NCBI GenBank assembly: GCA_037783545.1
Contig: JBBELK010000052.1
Location: 1,116,001 to 1,180,000 of the forward strand
Direction: 5' to 3'
Source: Henricia sp. BOLD:AAB3569
Taxonomy: Eukaryota > Echinodermata > Asteroidea > Spinulosida > Echinasteridae
DNA length: 64,000 bases
Positions 1-11,400 of this stretch are shown in pieces. Position 1 is the stretch's first letter; each line of letters opens with the position of its first letter. A model generated the notes under the pieces. The model did no database searches and was not told the origin of the DNA. It worked only from the letters and a program-made list of their open reading frames with translations. Position numbers and translations under genes: made by a program.

Positions 1-772
1 TGTGTCGCAGGGCATCCTGACTACATTTTTAGTCGATGAACGGGACCTTGTCTACTAGTAAAATGCGTGAATATAACCTTTTACCATTGTTTAATGATTT
101 GAAACTTGAAAATTCGTGATGCAGAGTCTTTTTTGTAAAAATAATGAAAATGTTTGAAAATAATGAAATTTTTCGGCGGTAGCTTTCAGAGCATGCGGGC
201 GGTGGACGCAAATCTATCATTTTCATTCTCATGGCCTAACCTATGGCAAAAAAGAGACGTCAATTTTCATGGTTCAACTGGCCATATCTTTTGTTTTAGG
301 CAAAGTTGTCAAATTATTTTTACGTGGTCTTATTATTGACTTAAGACTGCACATTTTGGCACAAAAATAATTCCAATATTTAAAATTTAAATTTTTTTGT
401 CACGTTCCTAGTCAAAGGGCTAAAACTAAGTGTTATATAGAAATTGATATTAAACGTCTCAATAAAAACGTCTGAAAAAAACACTTTTAGCCTTCTAAAA
501 GTAGTCCCAGTGGGTGTCCGCCTCAAATTCTTTCATCAATGATGAATGTAGCCACTTACCTGCTTACACATGAGTTATCAAATCATAGAATGGCCAACTA
601 CTTCGACTGTACCTGTACTTCCGCGTTCGCTTGTTGCCGACTTTATCGTCATTTATGACCCTTCCTTCCCGGTTGATCGTGTATGCAAGAAGTACGTGTT
701 GCGCACGAAATCTTGGTCCATAAACATTATCTGGCGCCCTCTTTTGTTATAACCATTGGAGGAGCTTCCTCC

Positions 773-856
773 TAGTCTGGTACCCGGACCAAAAATTCTT
801 TGACTAGACTGAATTTAGTCGTTGTATGTGGAATATGTGAAGCGGGAACCAGTCTA
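773..856 (+). mobile_element. 84-bp MITE, copy A
   Basis: Same length and 81 of 84 identical bases as the copy in the BEL 5' LTR, in reverse orientation. It is flanked by the perfect 9-bp direct repeat GCTTCCTCC (764-772 and 857-865). The centre carries a GACTgAATTtAGTC palindrome. Confidence 0.82.
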
Positions 857-1265
857 GCTTCCTCCATGATATAACTAGGTTGTTCAGGGTCTGAAACTTC
901 GTTAGACCATGGGGGAAGGAGTTTCATGGTTAGACTTGGATGACAGTCCTCCTAGGAGAAGAAAAACCCTGCCATAAACCCAGGCAGATGGAGCCCGTTG
1001 GCGATGGCGCGGCCTTTGTCACTTAGGCATTCGACGTCTAGGAGAGGAGCATTCCGAGTTCCGACGTAACAACCGAGGCTTACCAATTACAGCTTAAAGG
1101 GTCGGCGGAGTGCGGACCTCGCCGTTACCAACCTCTCAGACTGCTTGACCACGGTAGATCAACCTCAGGAAGCCACTAAATCAGTAAAGCCGGTCGGCCG
1201 CACTCGGCAACACGACCCTAAAGCCCCGGGCACAACGGATCGTACGAAATGTTGTCGTACTATAT

Positions 1266-1454
1266 ACAGGCGCGGATCCAGGAATTTTGTAGACGGGGGG
1301 CACAACAAAAAGGGACAAGTGCGAGCGCGTAGCGCGAAGCCCTTACGGCGTGGGGTCCGGGGCCCGCTTAAGGGCCCCGGGAAATTTTGGATTCTAGATG
1401 CTCTGTGGTGCAATCTAAGGCGATTCCTGGCCACTTTTAACTGACTTTTTTAAG
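1266..1454 (+). repeat. hAT-like MITE end and first 128-bp block
   Basis: Begins CAGGCGCGGATCCAGGAAT, the same terminus as at 29652 and, complemented, at 2720. Then comes a 128-bp block (1327-1454) with the palindrome GGGGCCCGCTTAAGGGCCCC, ending CTGACTTTTTTAAG. Confidence 0.65.
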
Positions 1455-1522
1455 TCACAACAAAAAGGGGCACAAACAAAAGGGGCACAACAAAAAGGGA
1501 CAAATGGGGGGTGGGGGCGGGG

Positions 1523-1650
1523 GCGTAGCGCGAAGCCCTTACGGCGTGGGGTCCGGGGCCCGCTTAAGGGCCCCGGGAAAATTTGGATTCTAGATGCTCT
1601 GTGGTGCAATATAAGGCGATTCCTGGCCACTTTTAACTGACTTTTTTAAG
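1523..1650 (+). repeat. Second copy of the 128-bp block
   Basis: Direct repeat of 1327-1454 at 196-bp spacing with only a few differences. The spacer is made of GGGGCACAACAAAAAGGG repeats. The duplication explains the two near-identical frames seen on the minus strand here. Confidence 0.75.
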
Positions 1651-1659
1651 CAAAAGATT

Positions 1660-2590
1660 TGAAGATTGTTGTGTGTTTTGAGAATTGTGTGTATGAAGAA
1701 TTATTTTCGCCATTATTTTTAGCCATTATTTTCGCCCGGTTAAGTTGAAAAAAATCTATAAAGTTTCCCCCTCCCCAATTTGGCATTTAATATGCAGTTT
1801 TTACCCATCATCATTTCTTATTTTTCCGGATTTTTTCTTGGTTTTAATTCAGTCCAGTTGAAAAGTTCAAGAAAAGGACTTGATTTCAGACTGTTCCTTG
1901 CCCTAATGCCCTGTGTTAAAACATCGGCAGATCGGCTGCAAGACATAATAGACCATTAGTAGGCAGGCCTATGTGTATTGGCGTCAAGTTGTCCTCGGCA
2001 AAAATTTCCACAAGGTATACCTTAAACCTTTTTCAGACGAAACAGAACAATTTATATACTTTGAGGAATCAGGTCAGCAAACCAGACTTCACAGACTACC
2101 GATAACAAACGAAAAATGGTCAAACTCAATTAGGGTAGTACCTAATGTATGTATTTGAAGACAAAAAAGTCACTTCAATCGTCATTGGAAAAATTTTACA
2201 CGAAAAATTAACTTTTCTTAATAATGACAGTAAAGCAAATCGTATGCGCTGTGTACCTTGGATAGTGGCTTTATTTTTTCCTCTGCGTCTTTAATATCTT
2301 ATCCTTTTTTATCGACCTCACATCCTTGATTTTTTTTTATAACTGAAGCTCTTATGAAAATAAAATATACACGAAATACTGGACTTGACTAGTTTCCATA
2401 TGCCAAGCATCATGATAAGTTCTGATGGTGAAGCTCCTCCTGAGCGTAAACTATTCAGGCATTATGTGTACGGGATCCGGGAGTGTAATATAAGTGCTGA
2501 TCGTAAGCCTGAAAGTCAAAGGCTTGGCTTTCGTATACACTTTGATACCACTACATGTTCACGCATCATCATACAATACGCATGTGCATA
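1660..2590. other. No feature recognised
   Basis: AT-rich sequence with short random frames only. I see no splice-bounded exon, tRNA or terminal repeat here. The same holds for 1-760 and 870-1260. Confidence 0.5.
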
Positions 2591-2599
2591 GAATCATCA

Positions 2600-2725
2600 A
2601 TGGTGCACTACTTGCCCTCTCCCCTTTTTTCTTTTACCTCCTTTCCTTTCCGCCCATTTTTTTTTTTGACTCAATTTGCCCGGGGGGCACGTGCCCCCTC
2701 GGGCCCCCCCTGGATCCGCGCCTGA
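2600..2725. repeat. hAT-like MITE, right end
   Basis: Pyrimidine-rich interior, then GGGGGGCACGTGCCCCCTCG and CCCCCCTGGATCCGCGCCTG, the complement of the CAGGCGCGGATCCAGG terminus. Translates as the G-A-D-P-G-G-A-R-G-G peptide often mistaken for a gene. Confidence 0.6.
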
Positions 2726-2756
2726 TATAAACCCATCAAATATTTGTCGTGGCCAG

Positions 2757-3320
2757 ATCTTGCAACATGCCCGAAATCTATTTCGAGTGGTCACAAGGGC
2801 TACGACACATTAAAGATGGTTTTGCGATGGGGACGCGACAGGAAAAAAAAAGATATGTCGTGGTTGTGGGTGTGTCGCAAGTCAGTCGTGCGACAGTCGT
2901 GGGACCATCGAGTTGTCAGGCATTGTTGGGGGCTGTTTTTCACGTGATCAGGTCGTGGTTCACTCGTGGGATGCGCGTGCGACAGTCGTGCGACTGTCGC
3001 AAAACTGTTGCACAACAGTCGTGGGTCACTCGTGGGACGCTCGCGCGTCCGTCTCCCGACTATATAACGAGGCCCGGTCTGTTTTTTTTCGTAAGACTGT
3101 CGTAGGACAGACTCACGACAGGCACAAGACATAGATACCACACAAAAATAGTCGAGCAAAAAAGGTGCATATCCAATTTTGCCTCACGACGGCAAGTCGA
3201 TGCCACGATGCTCACAATTTCGTAACTGTCTGGCGATGACCCCCGATGACCCACGATTTGCCCAAATTTTCTGTCGTGTCGTGGCACAAATTCGTCGTGG
3301 GTTCGTTCTGACCAAGCCTT
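2757..3320. repeat. GTCGTGGGAC/GTCGTGCGAC word-rich block
   Basis: Dense, irregular and partly self-complementary copies of GTCGTGGGAC, GTCGTGCGAC and CACGACAG. Three overlapping frames on both strands are by-products. I see no convincing terminal repeat, so boundaries are approximate. Confidence 0.55.
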
Positions 3321-3329
3321 AAGAACCAG

Positions 3330-4370
3330 GTGCACGGAGTCATTACCGCGTCAGTTCCGCGCATAGGCCTAGTTACATGTATTATTATTATTATAATTTT
3401 TGTGGAGAAAGACAGCCTTCATGATGGCGCCGGGCTACACCCGTACCCACAACCTCGACTTGACAGGCAAGCCAGCAAACAAGGTACCTCTTTCAAGCGT
3501 TGGCTTCATAGTCACGAACTCCATACCATCCAAACTTTAAAACCCGCCAGTTTGCCAGTCATTCCGACTCGAGACTCGGACTCGGACTCGATATATTAGT
3601 GACTCGAATATACTACAAAACTGACATTTGGAATGGCCGCTGCGGGCACGGAAAATCCCTCACGAGATGGAAACGCCAAAGAAAGCGAATGTTGTGTTAT
3701 GTATTGTATCAACGCCAATTCTGAGTTGATGTAGTCAAATGCTTATGAAAAGGCCGACGTATACACGGACTCAAAACCGCCCGGTAAATAAACCGAGGCA
3801 ACAAAATAGCCCGATGTCTTACAAATTGCGTACAACACCAAAAGGGGTATATTAAAGGGGACAGGCTAAAAACTGCCAAGACTCAAATCGCCCCGCAAAC
3901 TGAGGCTACAGAATAGCCTGACGTCTTAAGCCTGGTACACACTGGCAAGCTGTTCGGCAAGGCTTCTCCACAGACATCTGTTTGAAGTACGTTTTGAAGA
4001 ATTGTTATCTTGTCGCTAGAGGGCGCTATTACGTACGACGACGTCATCACTTTTATTTTTGGAATGCCTGAGGGCCTCTGACACTGACATCGTTTACCCC
4101 ATCTCAATACATCCTACCATTTTCAAACTAAGGGCCACTTCCGGTTTATACAAGATCAAAGGTCATTGCCACATTTGTTGGTAATACCGTTAACCCCATC
4201 AAATAAACACCTCAACAAAAGTAAGTTCCCCCTAAACAATTGATTATATCTCCCAAAGTAAATTTCGGAATTACACGAAACTTGGTGTGAATGATTACCT
4301 AATTGTATGCATGAATGAGCAGCATTTAAAGGTGAAATTGACACTTTTTCAAAAATTGTGGAAAAGCCAA
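3330..4370. other. No gene recognised; short repeats only
   Basis: Contains (ATT)n near 3381, GACTCGGACTCG near 3570 and a few GAGGCAACAAAATAGCCCGA-like direct repeats (3797, 3901). No coding evidence. Confidence 0.45.
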
Positions 4371-4373
4371 TAA

Positions 4374-4513
4374 TTAAAGGCACAGGCTCGTCAGCAATGC
4401 GCGCGCCAAATTCGTGCCACGAAATACGCAGCTCCGTGTAGCAAAGGCATGGAGCTGCGTATTTCGTCGCACGAATTTGGCGCGCGCGCATTGCTGACGA
4501 GCCTTGCCTTTAA
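4374..4513. mobile_element. TTAA hairpin MITE, about 60-bp arms
   Basis: TTAA on both ends. The arms contain GGCTCGTCAGCAATGCGCGC, CCAAATTCGTG and GAAATACGCAGCTCC, nearly perfectly repeated in inverse around a short GTGTAGCAAAGGCAT centre. No coding potential. Confidence 0.8.
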
Positions 4514-4995
4514 TCCAACAACCCAACAAACAATATAACAAACGAAACAAAGCAAAACTCGACGGGTATGCATCCATGTATATACCGTGTACAATAAAGC
4601 GACGTAAACGCGACGTAAACATTCCAAAATCCAAATGTAATTTCCTTTAATTTATTATTTAAGTACGTACAAAAGTGCCACTTATAAGTAAATCATCAAA
4701 ACAATTACAATATATTCAAACAATAAAATACTCTAATCATTACAATAAAAATGGTTCTTCGCTATTTATAGTAGTCCAGCCTCGTCCACAAATATAATTA
4801 TTTATAAGTGAATTATAAAACCACGCAAGTACATTACGTGCATGTGTAACAACACAGGCTATTCATTAGGGTATCAGTTATATGTACAAATGTCATTCGA
4901 AGATTAAAACTCCAAACTATTAACTATTACAATATTTCGGGACTTTAAAGGATACCCTATGCAAGCGAACGACATACGGCACCAAACCTTTATCT

Positions 4996-5938
4996 AATAC
5001 CCCAGTCACAATTAGCTTGCGGTGGGTTTGTGAGTAGTTTGCGACGGATTTTTAGGCATTTTCGGCCGGCGCCCCACGGGACTCCTTGCGGCTGCCGGGT
5101 AATTTTTGGGCATCGGGCGGGCATCGAGTTACTTTTAAATCGGATTGTAAACCTGGTGCGGCGTTTCGCATCGCAAACTGATCGCCACTAAATCGGTCGA
5201 TGCCTGATCGATGTCCGGCAGGGCATCGCACACATCGGGCGGGCGCCGGGCCAATATTTGGACAACCCAGACAATCCATATATCGGCCAGGCGCCGCCAA
5301 GACGCCGCTCAGACGCCGGCCGGGCCCCTCCCGGCGTCCGGCCCGGCCGGCGTCTGGCCGACCAGCCACTGGGGCTCGCAGGTGCCCAAAAGCGCTGTGG
5401 ATGTGGCCGCAAGCGCTATGGAGCTGGTATTAACGGCATTTTCTTCTTTGTCTTCTTGTTTCTTCGTCTCGTAGAGTGCTCCTAGAGAAAGGTCGAAGTG
5501 AATAAAGAAGGTCAGAGGAGCGCCGCTATATATACCTCACCCCCAAATTGACAAACGGCCGCCAGATCGCGGCCGTTGATCGCTGGCCACTCGACAGGCA
5601 CACTACAGATGCCCGTCCGGCCGCCGTACGGCCTGTAAGAATTGGCCGGCACCCTGCCGGATACCGCAGGGGTATCGCAGGGACATAGGCAGGACATCGG
5701 ACGAGTGCCTGCCGGACACCGGCCGATAAACGGGCCAAGAATTCGACCCCATTTCCAGGAAAGACGGCCTATCGCCTGCCGGCGACACCCCGGGCCCCGT
5801 CATGGCAGCGTGCGGGGCACTTTTAATTGTGACTGTGACCGCCCTATCGCGCGATCTTTCGCCGACCTCTACACGCCGGCCGATGCCTATAAATCGCACA
5901 CGCCGCCCGGCCTCCGCTTGAATTGTGACTTAGGTATA
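4996..5938. mobile_element. GC-rich 0.94-kb TIR element
   Basis: TIRs approximate ATACCCCAGTCACAATTAGC and ATACCTAAGTCACAATTCAAG. The interior is far more GC-rich than the surroundings and is composed of GCCGGC, GGGCATCG and GCCGGACATCG variants, partly palindromic. All frames in it on both strands are compositional artefacts. Confidence 0.72.
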
Positions 5939-6867
5939 ACGCAAATCATGTTTGGCACGAGTGCTGAAAAATTGCTCCGAAATACGAAGAAATATTCTCG
6001 AAAAGTGAACACATCAACAACACAGATACTTCTAAAATTCACATTTTGTACATGATTAACAATCCGTGTAATGCTGCTGGCCTAATTTGTGCCACTTTTC
6101 AACGTCTCAGTTATTAAAAAAATACTTGTACGATGAAACTATGCCGCAAACTCTAGACGAATCTGCTTTTATTTTAATAATTAATTTGATATCATATAAG
6201 TGCATATTGTCTGTGCTCATGAAACAAAGTTGAATAAAAATTGACACAGTAGTTTGTCGATCGAATGTACGTGCATTTACGGTTCCCCATGATGCATTGC
6301 GCGCAGTGCACGATGGGACTGAATCGTATGAAACACTTTAAGCCTGCATTTCGGACATACTCTAACTAAACAGCACGGATGAGTTCACACACATTTCACA
6401 CATTTAAAAACCGTTGTCAGCGTGCACTATTGAGATAGGAGGAGTGATTAAATCGGATACACCTGTACAACGATACACTGATACCAATACAGGGTGGTTC
6501 TAAAAACCGAAACAGAGATACTAGGGACATTTAGGTGCACGTAAAACGCCAACGTGAACGCGAAGTGACTTGAACACTGGTCATATTAGGATGTCTCAGA
6601 ATCAAGGTTCGAATTTTGATCACGGCAAAGGGGTTATATCTTGCCACGAAAGTCACATTTATGGATTTTTGTTTTCGTCTGTTTTAAGAAGTTCTCAAAG
6701 TAACGACGAACGGACCTGCGTTCCTGTTAGCGATTTACGTGCATTTAAACCTCCCTATTGCTTAATATTAAAACTAAAGTAGTGCACATATGAATCAAAG
6801 TGAGATATCCTTTCGTTAGGTTTGAATGTCCTCTTAAAATGACACCCTGTTCATGTCATCATATTTC

Positions 6868-7215
6868 CGGTTAACTGAGCAGTGACCAATGTTACGTAAG
6901 TGTTTAGAGAATTGCGCCACTTTCTTTTAATGGCGACCGCCGTCCAGTAACCTAAACCATGACATAACCTGTTTGGACGATCAAGTATCCATTGACAAAG
7001 CATAAGACGCCTCAGAAGATTACCAGGAAGCAGTTAATGTCTTCTTACAATTCTGTATAAGGGTACCGCCGGACAATTTTGTTTTTTTTTGGTTGGGGCC
7101 AGTCCTAAACCATTTCGGCTATGGCTGATGCGTTCTCCCTGCTGCAGGGCCTGCTGAAGTGGCGCAATTATCTAACTATACCCTTGCATAACATCGGTCA
7201 CTGCTCAGTCAACCG
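6868..7215. mobile_element. TIR element, GAGCAGTGACC ends
   Basis: Left CGGTTAACTGAGCAGTGACC and, 40 bp in, AATTGCGCCAC. On the right are their complements (GTGGCGCAATT and GGTCACTGCTCAGTCAACCG). About 50-bp imperfect TIRs, no open frame. Confidence 0.7.
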
Positions 7216-7884
7216 AAAACACAACGACATGAAACATGTTTTGTTCAGTCGTTAACCTGAGTTTTCTTGGTCGAAACATGTTTGTGCTATAGCCTATGTC
7301 GTTTGGTGTGCCATGAACCCAGATGCAAATAGAGTACACCGTACGTGTTATATAACATTTCAGCTGAAAATAATACAATATTTAAACTTTTATGTACAGA
7401 GTTCACAAGAGCCAAAACCCAACATGAGTCAAATGCTCTTGCCCGTATTTCTTAGTCCTTTTAAAAACTACCACATAATATACTACTACTCGCCAGTTGC
7501 GACAATGATTGTTTCGTTTAGAATGGGACTGAAGGTGTTATGTTGACCAGGTATTGATCGCCAGTGCGGACTATGACCCGGTGTCGGCAAATAGACCTAT
7601 ACCCGATTATAATGGGAAATTTAAAATTCATTGTGTATAAACTATAACCGTTAATTGAATTATAATGTGAAGATTTGTGTGTACAATACTGTTTTGGGTT
7701 GTCAAGTTTGACTTGGGATATGTGGGTCACAGTTACAAAATATAATCTGATCCAATTTAATTTGTTCTTTTTGCATTCAGGTGAAGACCGTCATTGCTGA
7801 GATTTCCTTGAGACTCAGACTTACAGTTGGACTCGATGGTTGCCGCTTCTCAAATGAAATGCATATTGCATACACGCCACTGAT

Positions 7885-7890
7885 TTTATT
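7885..7890 (-). terminator. Polyadenylation signal AATAAA, methyltransferase gene
   Basis: There is an AATAAA on the minus strand about 38 nt after the methyltransferase stop codon. It is the first canonical signal downstream. Cleavage would fall near 7865-7875. Use of the signal is inferred from position only. Confidence 0.5.
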
Positions 7891-7927
7891 AAAGAAGCCT
7901 TAAAATACGAATGTTTTTCTTTTCTTT

Positions 7928-8496
7928 TCAGTCGCGAGTTGGTTTACATAGAAAATGGCAGTTAAAAGATCCCTCAAATGGAGTGGGGTGCGTCTCAACT
8001 TTGAAGCCACCCTCGCGCAATGCCTCTTCAGTCCTCTCGCGGCCCCACATGTTACCCAGCCCTTCACCACCTGCGTGTAGCTGAACGCTCATACAGTGAA
8101 ACATGCTGTTTGTGTAGAACGTGGAGGCGAATGGCATGAACATGTTGTCTGCGATGTCCGAGTGTGCGTTGACCTCCAGGACCGACATGCAGCCTCCAGG
8201 AGCTAGCACTGTTCGGATCCGCTCCAGGATTTTAGCCGGACGGGCCATGTCGTGAATGGAATCCCAGGCGAGCACGTAGTCAAAGCGGCTCTCCCAATCA
8301 TCAGGAATATTGTGGGCGTCCAGCTCAAGGAAACTAACGTTGGACAGCTTTTGGTCAGCTGCGGCCTGATTGGCTATCTGGATCACGTGACCGCATAAAT
8401 CAACGCCCAGGATAGAGCTTCGAGGAAATTCTTTGCCGAGAATCAGGCTAGCGCCGCCCTCTCCGCAACCCAAGTCCAGCACCGAAATTCCCGCCT
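7928..8496 (-). CDS. Methyltransferase gene, terminal exon
   Basis: The acceptor TTTATTGAATCAG opens into KAGISVLDLGCGEGG. The exon carries the complete catalytic Rossmann fold and the C-terminal segment, ending in NCHFLCKPTRD and TGA at 7930-7928. The 3' UTR is short if the nearby AATAAA is used. Confidence 0.9.
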
Positions 8497-11400
8497 CTGA
8501 TTCAATAAAAACAAGTTAAAAAGTTCGTGAGAAAGCCTGCAGAATTAACCATTCTCATCTGAAACAGTAAAAATGTTCAGTGTGACAGTCAGTTTGCTTA
8601 ATAAAAATAATAATGACATCATTTTAAAGTTGTGGTATGTCTGCGCACAAAAGCTGGCAAGTCTTTTGAGTTTTCCCTTTTTGTTAAAGAAGCCTGTTTA
8701 GATTTTTCCAGAAAACGAATTTTGCTCTAACCTATAATCATCAGTAAAATAACCACCCCAAAATACTATCCATGGGAAGAAAACAGAAAATTTGCAATCT
8801 CCAATTTGGATGTGGAAGCAAAAAGGTTGGTGTAATCACTGCACTGCTTTATGGAACCGCTAAATTAGTTTACAAAACATCGGTGGTTTTTGACGATGTC
8901 CTTAAAATATCAGAATGATATGACAATGATATTGTACAAAATATCAACACCTATGGGAAAAAATGGGGGTCTCAAAAATGTGATCCGGACAATCTCCTTT
9001 AACTGTGTACACGTTCCCCGTTTTGATGTTTCACTCGCACGTTTAAAACTGCCAAAAACTCTATGTACAGCGTCACCGCGCGGTGGCTAAGACCGATAGT
9101 GACTGAGACTGATGGAATGGAGGAGCCGGGTGGGTTCGCTGGAGGGTGCGGAACGGTACTTACTCATTCTATCTTTGAGACCGGGTATTGACGGAATGAA
9201 GGTAGACACAAGATGGCGGTCCCACCATACCAGCGAGCAGGCATTCATGAAGCGGTGAAAATCCCCAAAATGGTCGTACGAAAGACCTTATAAAAGAAAA
9301 GAAAAATTGGCCTTTACTTTCCTTTGATCAGATACTCGAGTTTGGTATATAAAGAGTGTCCGGAATTTAGTTATTGAGTTTAGTGGGCTTGAACATCGTT
9401 TCAAGCTTTGGCGAACGTTGTAAATTAGGTTGCATACTAAATGGATGGTACATAATGCTTTAAAAGTATATATGTAATCGATTGATGCCGGTGTGCATGT
9501 GTATATAAACTGCAGGAACTAAATTTTAGTCAACCAATTCACCAAAAAACCTTACTCAAAGGGAAGATAGAAGTGGTTCGGTGGTTCCAACTGCCCAATG
9601 CATGGATACCGCCTGAGATATATCCTTTGTAAGAGAACGATAATGGGTAATTCCCAAAATTAGGTACCAAAACGTTTGGTGTCCCAGTTATGTACGACAC
9701 CCTGTGCATCAAAAATCGCCACTCATGATCACAAATTCTCAGTAATATAGACTCTGGTCTCTGATTTCACAAAGACTTGCGACGCATCGCAAGTACCATA
9801 CCCGTCGCAACTCGCCGAACCCTTTGTAATTTTGCCATGGGTTTGGCGAGTTGCGATGGATTTGGTATTTGCGACGTGTCGTAAATCTTTGTGAAATCGA
9901 CCCCTGGTCTCTGATTACAGGGGACAGCACCAATTTCTTGAATATTTTGTTCTGTGATTACTGACAAATGTTTGAAACAAAAGACCATAAAGGCTCATAA
10001 TTTGTGATAACAGGGGACAGCACTAGCTTCTTGAATATTTTGTTCTGTGATTACTGACAAATATTTGAAACAAAGGACCACAAAGGCTCATAATTTGTTC
10101 CATTATATTGAATATGAATTTGGTGTCCATTGCATTAACCTTGGTGCCTTATCCACACACAAACCTTAAATTTAAGTGGCATTTATGGACATTTAAAAAA
10201 ATATATTTTCTACTGGAAAACCACTTTCAATCACTAAACACACTTGAAAATCTTAAAAAGCATGTCACACCTTTGGACCCCTAATTTTGGGAATTATACC
10301 CATATTGAAAATGGATTGATATTGCGTGTGCACACAATTGTTTTGTTGTTGTTTTTTTTACAGGGGCGCCATCATGTCAACGAAACTACACCCCCGACTA
10401 CCGTTATATTATGGCTCTGTTTTCAGTGCAGTGTAGTCAGGGAACTAGCCTAAATAGGACGGTGGCTTCGCACAGCTTTTGAAAGAATCATGGAAAGCTT
10501 TTCATTTGTTTTCTCAGAGCGTGGACGAGGTACTGAGTTGACTTATAATATAAACAGGTGGATTGTTACCATGCATATCTTTAATCACATGTGAAGATAA
10601 TGCCGTTTAATTGTTGCATTTGTTTCAATGTAATTTTTACGAAACCCAAGAACATCAGCATTACATAACTGAAGAATAATGTTGATATAAACTGCCTATA
10701 TAGAACTTTCAGCCACATGCTGTGTAGAAAACGTTAAAAATTATTTTGTGTTGGATGAATGGTACACAAATTAAAAAACTTTAATAGACCGTGTAAGTTG
10801 ACCTCGAGAACTGTCTTGTGGTATGCTGCGAGATTCATCTACTTCCGGAGACCACGTATAGGAGCTTAAACAAGTGCAACGACCGGGGTTTTTTTTGGTA
10901 CCATTTTGACTCCACGTCAAAATTAGAAGTTTCACCTATACCGATTCGGGGTCCACTTTAAAAATCCTTAAAATCCCCTTTATTACATGTGCGAAAAGTT
11001 TATTGGACAAAAATTTCATAAAATTATAAATCTTGCATTTTATTTCCGTCTCTGAGATAAACTGGTAACCCCAGGCCTTGACGTATATAAAAAACCACGC
11101 AGTGCGCGCGTCGCTGGTAGTCCGCAAGTGGCACGAATATTTTTGCGCGAGTATTTGACGCGATACATTGCATTGTAGACGTTTTCAAAACCACTTGATT
11201 CGGCTTCGGACGGACTTTGCGATTATCTGTCCTAGCCGTGTGTATAGTTTATTTGTTCAGGTTTTTGTTGGTGGTTTTTATCTGCTCTCAACAGAAGTAA
11301 ATGTTCAAGTTGACGTTCAAAGCAGACATTTGTTTAGCCACGTTAATATTTCAGAGATACACCAAACCTGAGCCTGCCATTCGTAAAGGTACTTGCAAAC

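Noticed and set aside
2749-3159. 118-119 codon overlapping frames on opposite strands
   Set aside because: They come from the self-complementary GTCGTG word array.
5052-6055. Up to 137-codon frames in the GC-rich block
   Set aside because: High GC makes stops rare. Frames exist in almost all six registers, and the block is a TIR element made of GCCGGC words.
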